This document shows, piece by piece, positions 41,401 through 51,400 of a DNA stretch of 64,000 bases (its first letter is position 1; the number at the start of each line of letters is the position of its first letter). Under the pieces are notes generated by a model. That model worked only from the letters and a program-made list of their open reading frames with translations, did not search any database and was not told where the DNA came from. Source of the DNA: Dendrophyllia cribrosa (taxonomy: Eukaryota > Cnidaria > Anthozoa > Scleractinia > Dendrophylliidae). The translations under genes were made by a program, and so were the position numbers. The stretch is from positions 21,598,570-21,662,569 of the forward strand of contig JAJLRJ010000002.1 of assembly GCA_024195265.1 (NCBI GenBank), written 5' to 3'.

Positions 41401-44400
41401 AACGTAACAACACACCAAAGAGATCACGTTGAAGCTTGGGCCCTTGATAAATAGCATCGTTCAATGATACACCATTGCACTTCGCAGAAGCATCAAACAC
41501 CACGCGAGTCTAAGTGGTCGTCTTCTCTGGTTTCACAACGGAAACGTGAGGAAGATACCAGGCTTTCTCAACCTTGTCTGAAGGTGTCACCTTGGAAACG
41601 TAGCCTTTCTTCAGGTACTCCTTGATAACGTTAGAATACGCTCCACCCAACTGTGGATCTTTCATGAGTCGTTTCTCGGTGCTCAGCAACCGGTTCACAG
41701 CCATGTCATAGTTGTTTGGCAATTCAGAGACATTTGGTTTCCACGGCATTTCGACTTCATATCTTCCATTCTTGAACTGAACTGAGTTTTCAAATCTTTT
41801 GATGGCTGACTCTTCTTCCGGTCTCAGACTCTCTCTCTTTAACTCTGACCCAGACGTCTCGATCTCCCAAAACGTTTGTAGAACCAAAGTCAACTCTTTC
41901 TCCTGTGGGTGCACAAAGTAAGCCACGTTCAGATTTGTGCACGGCAAACTACCATCAACCACATCAGCTGCACCAATGCACGTCCAGCCCGAAGGTGTAA
42001 GGCGAGCTACAGGTTCACCAGGCTGCCCACGAATATCCTTGAATTGAATAATGCAGTTCCGCATAATCTATCCCTATCAACATATTAACAATTGGTCGAA
42101 GGCCCAGGTTTGCTAAGCTAATGCCTTGCAGATGGTTCCATTTGATGGCTTGTACTTTCCAGTCCATTGGTCGCATGTCTCCGGTCACCCGTGTGGTGGT
42201 AAAAGCTGAAACTCTAGTACTGGTCCTGCCATCTACACTCTGCATGTCAAACTCTACAGGCATTGTCTGAAACGAACCCTCTTTACCATTCAGTACATTA
42301 ACAGTTATGTTCTGGACAGTCCCTTCCAAACCTAACTCAGCAGCCACATCTTCATTTATGTACGACTTGGTACTAGCATCATCCAACAATGCATTTAAGA
42401 CCAACTTTCGACCCCCGTTCTTCACTACTACTATACTGGAACAGTACGCAGACCCACAAAATGTGTCTGTTTAGGGAACTTTGAAGCTGTCATAGTCGTT
42501 GTTAAGGAGCGCTCACTTGAAACTATTCGCTCCCCCTCCGTGCCAAAACTAGAACCAGCTGGTCCATTTCCACTCCGCGCCATCCCAGCGGCTAACTCTC
42601 TTCCCTCTGGACGCACTGTCTCTGGCTCTTGATTTGCTTCGTCTCCAGTACCATCACCTCTTGTTGTCAGATCTCCATGCAGCAGACTATTGTGTGTTCT
42701 TTGACAGCTATCAATACCACAAGGTTTGCTCCGGGTGCATTGATCACTTGTGTGACTTCTTCGTAGACAGCAGAAGCAAACTCTAAGCTGTTTAGCTGTA
42801 CGCTAACGACTGCGGACATACATTTTCTTAAACACCTCACAACGCCACAGTGGATGATCCTTCTTGCAGTACTCACAGTCCATCTTGGTCTTTCCTGATG
42901 GTTTTGTCTGTCCGAAAAAGGTTCGCCCCCCTTCTCTGCGCTTTCCTGCTACGCCACACAATGTCTCCGCTGCAACAGTTTGGAACTCAGCCTCTTGAAT
43001 GATCCACTCTCGAAGTGTCTCAACACACTCTGGTTTCTTACGCTCGAATACCCATCTATTGTAATTAGCACGCATTGACTCGGTCATTTTCTTCTGTATC
43101 TTCAAGTACAAAGTCCCATGGCCAAGTTCTTCCTGTCTTCCAACTTCCTTGAGATTAATGACAATTACATCCAGCAGGTCCGCCAATTTATCCAAATCCT
43201 GAGCAAATCCGGCGCGAATCGGCCTGAATTGGTCCAACTCTTCCATGTACAAGTTGATCTGACGACGCTGTCCCCCATAATTTCTCTCTAATCTGCTCTT
43301 AGCTGCCTCATACGCTTCCGCCGAATGACCTAGACTTTCAACTGCTTTCAATGCTTTTCCAGACAAGTACTTTTTCAACTGCAACAGTTTGTACTCAAGG
43401 GTAGCTGGGGCCTTGTCAACACAAGCCATAAATGCAACTTTCCAACTCCCATAAGACCGCTTGTCTCCACTAAAGACCGGGATTGAAACTCTCGTTAACT
43501 GTTTCCACATATCCTTTCCGAGCTCAAGATCAGGCGAATTATCTTTTTTCTTCTCCGTCTTTAGATCATTCCCTGGCGGCAGTGTGCGGGAAGTCCCAAG
43601 TTCCTCATCCATAGCACCTTCCAGTTCGCGAAATTTATCCTCGGCGTCTCGCTTTGCCTGCGATAATTCTGCCTCAGCTTCTTTAAATTCAGTGTCGATT
43701 TCTTTTTGGCGGCGAGCATATTTTTCCTCAAGTTGTTTTCGAACGCGGCCGATCGATCCCTCCTTCTCGCGAAATTTCTCCTCGAGGTCGGTCACGCGTT
43801 GGCGCGCTTTCGCTTCTTGTGACTGCAAGCCCAGTATAAAATAATTTCCCGGAAAGTCCCGACGCTTGACTCGACAATTCATCTTTGTTCGCTTCCAAAT
43901 GCTCTTGAAAACGATCTCGAGCGTTAGGAAATTCTCGTTTGTTCACATCCAAATACTCTTGAAAACGCCCTTGAGCTTTAGCAAATTCTCCTTCGATATC
44001 CTCAATTTCACGGCTAGTTTTATCCAGACCACTGCGATCCTTTGCTCTCGAATACAATTCTGCTAGCGATGTCAATCTCCAATCACACGCTCGAGTGCCT
44101 CGTCCAAAAGTTTCCTGAAATTTCGAATCTCACGATAGCCAGTTAAGAAGGCATCCTCCAATGAATCCAATAGCTGATTTTTTCGTCTTGTAAACAGCGA
44201 TTTTGACTTAGTTTTCGTTATTTTCAGCTCCTAAATCTTGTCTGCAATTTCAACGCGAGCTGTGTCGGCTCCAGCGCTGTCCTCGACATCCAACCGTACT
44301 TTCTTCTTCTTCTTCTTCTTCTTCTTCGATATTTTCGGCATAATTTTCCTCTTCGAACCTCGCTCTGCTACCAGTTATGGTTCCCAGTAACCACTTGAGA

Positions 44401-45454
44401 TAAAAGGTTAGTCCAGTCGACGAACTAAACACATTGAATTCTCGATACAAAACCGTATACAAAACGACTCGATACGTTTTTCAAGCATGTGCTCCCTAAG
44501 TCACGTGTCTAAAAGAAATCAACTAATACTTCATATAGGTACGAATCAACAGTCCTTCTCATCAGACACTATGAAATACTTCAGTAGGGCAAGGCATGAA
44601 ATATTCTTGGGGGCTTCGGTTTTAGCTTTTGGAGATTCGTTGTCGAACACAATATCAGACATTTGCCAACCGGGTTCATTTAGTTCGCATTTCTGTGCTG
44701 CGATTTTTTCGGTTACAATCGCTTTTCGACGCTTTGGCTGTTTTTATTCCTTTTGATTCCTCCCTCTGTTCTCGCTGTGACGCTTGTTCGACGTTTCTTT
44801 CATCTTGTTCTTTTTTTGTCGTTCCCGAGTATTAATGAAACCCAGTCAACATTATCTATCCCTGTTATAGCCGCTTGTCCAGAAACAAAATATTTGGCAT
44901 GGTTACACACTATCGTTCAAAACTCGTCCATAAGAATTCCGCCCGGCTATAATAGCAGAAATCCATCGCGATCGCCTCTCTTGCGGCAATTTGTCAGTTT
45001 CTTACTTTGATTCATAACTACAGAACGTGCTCAAGCGAAATAAATACCCCTATCTCGACCGCTTTTGCTTTCACATCGAACAATTGATCACAGCACCGTA
45101 TATTAAAGAGGACGCGACTGGGTTTGTTTACAGTTTCGTACACCAATATGGCGGCGTAGCAACGGTTGTCAAGATTTTTGTCACGTGAGTGAAAACGATC
45201 TATTGTTATTCCAGCAATAGGCTGTTGTTAAGAAACAAAACTTAGAATACATCCCTGGACCAAGCCAGATTGTTGAGCGGATCGGAGTGAATGAAGAAGG
45301 CTTGCTGTCGTCTGCTATGCAGCAGATGATGATGATGATGATGATGATGGTGACGATGACCGCACGATGATGATGATGATGATGATGATGGTGGTGACGA
45401 TGACCGCACGATGATAAGGATGATGATGATGGTGACGATGGCCGCACGATGATA

Positions 45455-45485
<31 letters not shown>

Positions 45486-48400
45486 CCATTCCCCAAAATT
45501 TACGTTCCGTTTACTTTAAAAGCCTTGAAAATCATGTTTACCTTAATTATTTGTGAAATAACTATCTTACTACATCACACGCAAGTTAATTGATGTTTTA
45601 GATATGAATATGAGTTAAAACAAAACATAATGCTCTTATGCCAGGTTGTTTTATCAATAGTTGGCACAGAAAAATAGGAACGCATTGAAAGGGACCAATT
45701 GTTCCTAATACGGCCAGACTTTTCCGCGATATTTTTTACGATACGATTAATATGGCTGAAGGAGTCAGTCCCGTGGATTAGATATTTTATTTTATTGCTT
45801 AACACATATTATATTGTGTATTAGGTACTTACAGTAATATAATATGTAATATATTACTAATAATATATTAAACGACATGCTGAAACTGCAAGTCCTTCCC
45901 CGCTTTCCCGTTGTCCCCGCTGTTCCCACTCCATCTGAAATATCTTTTACACGGGAAGGACGTGCAGTTCTATCAAGGAATCATAATCAATCCAGTGGAT
46001 AAGATATTTCAGATGGAGTGGGAATAGCGGGGACAAAGGGGAAGCGGGGAAGGACTTGCAGTTTAAGGTACATGCCATTAAATATATTATTAGTAATATG
46101 TTACATGTTGTATTACTGTAAGAACCTAATACACAATTTAATATGTGTTACGCAATAACATATTGTTTAAACTGCAAGTGCTTCCCCGCTTTCCCGTTGT
46201 CCCCACTGTTCCCACTCCATCTGAAATATCTTATCCACGGGGTTGACTCTTATCGTAACGGATATGGCGGTTAAGACGAGAAAAGACCTGTAGTATTAGT
46301 CAATGTTTATTTAAAAAAAATAGGGCACGGCATTTTCATTCTGTTGTTAATAGCAAGCTTACATCTACTGCACTCCTACGTAAATCTTGAAACAACAACA
46401 AATTCTGGTGTACTGTGCCGTAGTAGGCTGTTACACTTTATTGCACAAGTATGCCTTGGTAGACAAAACTACCTTCAATTTAAAAAATAAGTTACTGGTA
46501 TGAGACAAAAGTTGAGCCAAGGAATGTTCATAAAAAGTTCGTCATGAAAACAATTAATCAACAACAAACATAAGTAAAATGTCCACTGTTTGTATTGAGT
46601 ACAGTGTAACGACCAAGAACTGACTCGCATACCAAAGAACCCGCTATTTACATACAAATACTCCCGCACGCCTAGGTAGTGCGCGTGCATCAAATACCTA
46701 CATTCAACAGTTACTACATCAGCAAAAAACGCGTGCCTACATACATCGAATAACTTAACACCATTATCAACAGCTCTAACAATAGCGAACAGAAATCAAT
46801 ACTCTTGTAATGCAATTCAACCGAAGAGAATGTTCAATTACTGGATATGCTTTTCCGCTTTTCGGTAAATGTGCTTGTAGAACTATTCTATCAAAAATGA
46901 AAAACTTATCAAGTCAAATTTAAAAAGAATGTTTTGACTTGATTCAGATTCGATTGTGTAATACAAAGGATCATTGAATCAAGTGGATGTTGGTGCAATG
47001 TCGCACTGTGAATAAAAGCCTACATTGTTATTGATGAAGTTTTACATTATTGGCCGAGCTTCCTAGTAGGAGTATGCAATCCCAAGATAATGCAAATTAA
47101 CAAAAGAAAAGCTAGAAAAGCTAGATGCGAAACTACTCTCCCTCTCAGTCGAAGGGTTGCGGTCATGGCAAGCGTACCAGCCAAACAGCTTAAAAGCAAG
47201 GTAAGAATTAACTCTTTAAGCCCCAATATCCACATACAAATTCTCCTGACTGATCTCCATACATTTTCTTATAGTATTAGTTGTGAAAATTTATTGAAAG
47301 ATCAAAGCAATTTCTCATTGGTGATAATTGTTTTAATTCTCATAACCATTTCCCTTGACTATGTATTGATATTGTGAGGAGAAATATGATGGTGGTCACT
47401 CTTGGGACATAAAGGGTTAAGCTCAATCATTTGAATTTCTTCACGTTATTGCACTGATTCCTTCAAGATATTCTATGCTTTTCGAGTGTTGTCCAATACA
47501 CACATGCAGTATTCTAATCAAAATTGTTCACTTCCACAGAAAATTCGGAGTGCACTGATCAGCACTATTCTGACGACCGTGCAGGGATGTTCACTAACAA
47601 CAACCAAAATGTGTTACGATGGAGAAGAAGAAGAAGGCGACCCTTCAAAAGTCGAGCAGATGTGGAAGGTCATTTGTAAAAAAAGAGACGCTTGTGACCA
47701 GGCTTTTCTTTTCTGCAATCGCTGCTAAAGAGAAAAAAGCTCAAACTCCACCAAACGGAGACCAAGAGAATGCGTCCCAAGAGAATGCGTCCCAAAAGAC
47801 CAGTAGCAAGACATACCTTCCAGCAATGTCCTACTGGATAGCCTTGAGGTCCAAAAATGGAGTGCGTGTCTCAACCGTGCCAATACATTCAGCATTGCTA
47901 GATATTGGAGTTGAAGTGGAACCAAAATCTCTACCATCCTGTGTGAGCGGAAAAGAGGAAAATTGCGCGTCGCCTCTCTGCACTGTACTAAAGGACCATA
48001 ATAACGCCTTTATGCAAAAGAAAGTCGATGCGTCGTTCGCTAACAGCCTCGAAATCATGCAAGACCAGATCATGGACGAACCTGTAGGGTCTCCAAGTGG
48101 CAGTGAACACGTCGTGCGTTTATGCGTAGTATTACCACACTTCACAGAAACATTGCGCGCAAAGCAATCCCCGCACTAGTTCGTGCTGGGCTAGTGTTCG
48201 ACGTGTTTGGGATTGAAGAAACGCAAACCCAGAATTCTCCGGAACCAGGACCAGTTCTTGCACCTCCGATTGTAGTGGCCTTAAACGATATTGAGCGTGC
48301 AATGACCAAGCTGGAATACGCCTTACATCGAGGAGAAGTATTTGTTGTAGTTAATTTTTTATTTCAGGTAATTTTTGTTTTTCCTTTGTTTCAAATTCAT

Positions 48401-51400
48401 TAGCATATATTACCATACCCAAAAACAATGGAAAAATAAAAATTACCTGAGATATAAAATTAACTACAACATATTCAAGAAAGTCCCCGACTCACGTTTC
48501 ACCTTTGAGTACTGTTGCAGTGTGAAAAAGTTCCTGACCATCCTTGGAAGCAACAAGAAATTCAAAGAGCCAATAATACGCCATTGTAGCCATTTGGTGG
48601 CTGTGCTGGGTGACCCTGAAAGCGACATGTTTCACCAAGTGCAGATAAACTACAACCTTATAGAAGTCGCAGAGGGGTGGTGTTTTGCTCTAAATGAACG
48701 AAAATTCATCCAAAATGCAATAGAAGAAGTTGGCAGGGTGTCACCAAGGACATTCATCAGATATGACCACACGAAATCACCAGACCCCGGCTATTTTAAG
48801 GAAATACTTGAGAACAGCCTTGGTGAGACCGAGGTGCGGCACTTCTGCGAATACTACTTGCGCCTTCTGAATCACGGAGGAAAACAACACAAGGAAAAAG
48901 TTCTCTGTCTGATAGGCGAACCGAATAGCGGAAAAACGTCTCTCTTTGCGCCACTCACTGCAGTTATTCCAAGCAGGTAACGATGCGTTCATATCCGTGC
49001 GTGCGCCTGTCGACCTTTTGTGTGTACAATGCACATCATGCGAAATTAACAGCGTAAAAAAGATCTCTTGTGTTGTTTATCATTGCAGGTACATTGCGAT
49101 GATCTCAAAACAACGAGCTTTTAGCAAGAGCATGATAGACGAGGATACGCAGGTCATCTTTCTTGACGAGGCATACGCAGAGATGCTCGATCCGGATGAC
49201 TGGAAGGTAATTACTCCTCCAACTGGGCTTTCTGCTGATCCTGTTCTGACCAGTACGCAAGATCCTGAAGGGACATAAATTGCAAATTGTAGTGCAAAGA
49301 CCAAAGCAAGAAACGTAATTTGATGGACATACAGGCTAAACTAAAGTTTCAACATAAATCTGTCCCTTTTTTCAACAGATGCTGACGCAAGGAGGAATGA
49401 GCGCGTACGACAGAAAATACAAGTCAGCCACGGCTATGGTCATACGTTGCCCGATGTTCATTACTTGTCAGACCGACATGGACTTTGGAGACAAACACAA
49501 CGAAGCGATGGCCGTTCGACTGCGAAAGTTTCACTTCAAGAGATTAAATACCACAACCGTAGCAGGAGTTCAGCAGTCCCTGAAAGAGCATGCCATGGAT
49601 TGTCTAGTTTGGGCGAGCAAACTGATGAATTCCCCCTCCAAATGGCGACACAATCAAGCAAGGACCAAGCCATGAGCGCGGAGGAAAAAGAGCGCATCCG
49701 CACTCTTAATCTCGACGAAGAAGAGAGCGATGACGCTACATCTCCACAGCAGCTCGTCGATCCGGACAGTTCAGAAGAAAGCTCGGATGAAGAAGCAACA
49801 GAGTCAAGTGATTTTTGGGAAAGACACGTGAATAAGATCTCAGAACTGCAAGAGCAAGAACCGAAAGATAGTCTCAGGCAAAGGCAGCTGGTGCTGATTG
49901 GCGCTGAAATGAGACGTGTCGCTGACGAAAGCAAGAAGGGCTTAGAAGAAAGAGAGCGAGCGTTTTTAGAAGATACCAGGCGCCAATGGGTGGCCATGGG
50001 AATGATCGAAGAAGAGGACGCGCATCTACTGACTTCCGTACAAGCGCCATTTCATCAGAACACAGAGAAAAGCCGGGAGGAGTACTTTGCCAGAAAGAAG
50101 AAGGACGAAGAAGAGATGCTGAAACAGAAGGCCATCCAATACTACAACAATAAGTGGGTACTCTCAAAGGAAGCAGAGCTGCGAGAATTACAGAAGAAAG
50201 AAGATGACGCCATTGATCCAGATACGAAGCATGCGCTGAACTACATGATGGAGGTTGCTAGAGATGCTCTGCGTTTGAAGTTCCAAGACCAAGAAATTCC
50301 AGGTCTGAGAAAATACGCCCTTCAGGAGCGAAAAAGAAAGGCAGTAGAGATGAAGTGGATTTCACTTCACCAAGCCGAAAGAGTATCCAGCATATGGAAT
50401 CCGTTACCATACCCCAGCGAAGTTGCCCAAGACTCGTACGAAGATATATTCATAACTCCCGTGGCGGCACCAAAGGCAACACAACCGCAGTCTCGCAGAT
50501 CTTCCATGCAGAAGAAGGCAGTTTCCGCTCTCACGAAAGCAACCGCACCCCAAAACGACGACGAGCATCTCAGGAAAGTGTTACTGTGTCTAAAAAGGGG
50601 CGTATCACTAGTTTCTTTACCCCGAGTAAGATGTAATTTAATAGAACGACGACTTTTGTCACTCTTGCTTAATTATGGAAGAAGCAAAATGTACAACACT
50701 GTTTGAGGAATTATCGTGTTATTGAATTATAAGAGAATACATTACATTGTTTGTTTATTAAATGGATAGTTTGCATCAATCGTTTGCCTAACTGTCCGTG
50801 GGGTCTCCCCCACAATGTTCACTTTAAGTCTTCTTCCAATTCTTTGTAATGCTTCAAGGGGCGCCAGTTCAATGATTTCAAAATTTTGAGTTCCTCTTCG
50901 AGAATTTGGCCTCTAGAAATAGACGTCGTCGAAGAAACGATATCCATGAATAGTCCATTTCTTGCCGCGTCACTGTCCTCTATTTTGATGGCAATGTACA
51001 AGCACGAAAAGATAAGCGCCTGAAGCTGCGATCTCTTTCTTCCCTCAGTTACGTTCAAGAGTAGCCAGAGTATAGTCTCTGCCAACGTGGCTGTGCTTTC
51101 TGGATAATTGCAAAGTAACGCCCCACAACTTCCAAGAGCTCTTCCAGCGTGGCCCAATGTCCCTTGGCTTCTAAGGCATCAATATCGAGTTCGCTCGTCC
51201 ACTGTAATCACATCATCTTGGAAACGGTTTTGCGCACCTTTTTTAAGTACAGTTCTGTGGAAGACAGCCCTCTCAAAACCGATTCTGATGGTCCATTAAC
51301 TTTTCTGAAATCCGCTAATTCTGCAATGGCATCCAAGTAGCCTATACGCCCGCGTGCCCAAGTTTCCACTCATCTTGCATAAGGTCAACGAACTTGAATA

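Larger units (their letters stand above)
38540..44345 (-). mobile_element. BEL/Pao LTR retrotransposon, decayed
   Basis: Collinear gag, aspartic protease, reverse transcriptase, RNase H and integrase in BEL/Pao order on the minus strand, broken by frame changes and stops. A primer-binding-like TGGTAGCAGAGC lies at about 44364-44375, just upstream of gag, so a 5' LTR would be expected at about 44376-45110. No matching 3' LTR can be seen in the 170 bases left between integrase and the host repeat. The 3' end is therefore missing or too diverged. Confidence 0.93.
38223..45201. mobile_element. Inverted-repeat element hosting the BEL retrotransposon
   Basis: Left AGATCGTTTTCACGTGACGTC...gccgccatattggtgtac and right gtacaccaatatggcggcg...TCACGTGAGTGAAAACGATCT are mirror images about 7 kb apart, with the retrotransposon between. 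This matches insertion of the BEL element into a small MITE of the family also seen at 21475-21640. Confidence 0.7.

Noticed and set aside
45181..45496. His-rich and Ile-rich minus-strand open frames
   Set aside because: Direct translations of the GAT microsatellite in two frames.
47540..48340. HUH nuclease domain upstream of the SF3 helicase, as in parvovirus-type initiators
   Set aside because: I looked for a His-hydrophobic-His pair followed by a catalytic Tyr motif and saw none. Frame changes in this stretch limit the conclusion.
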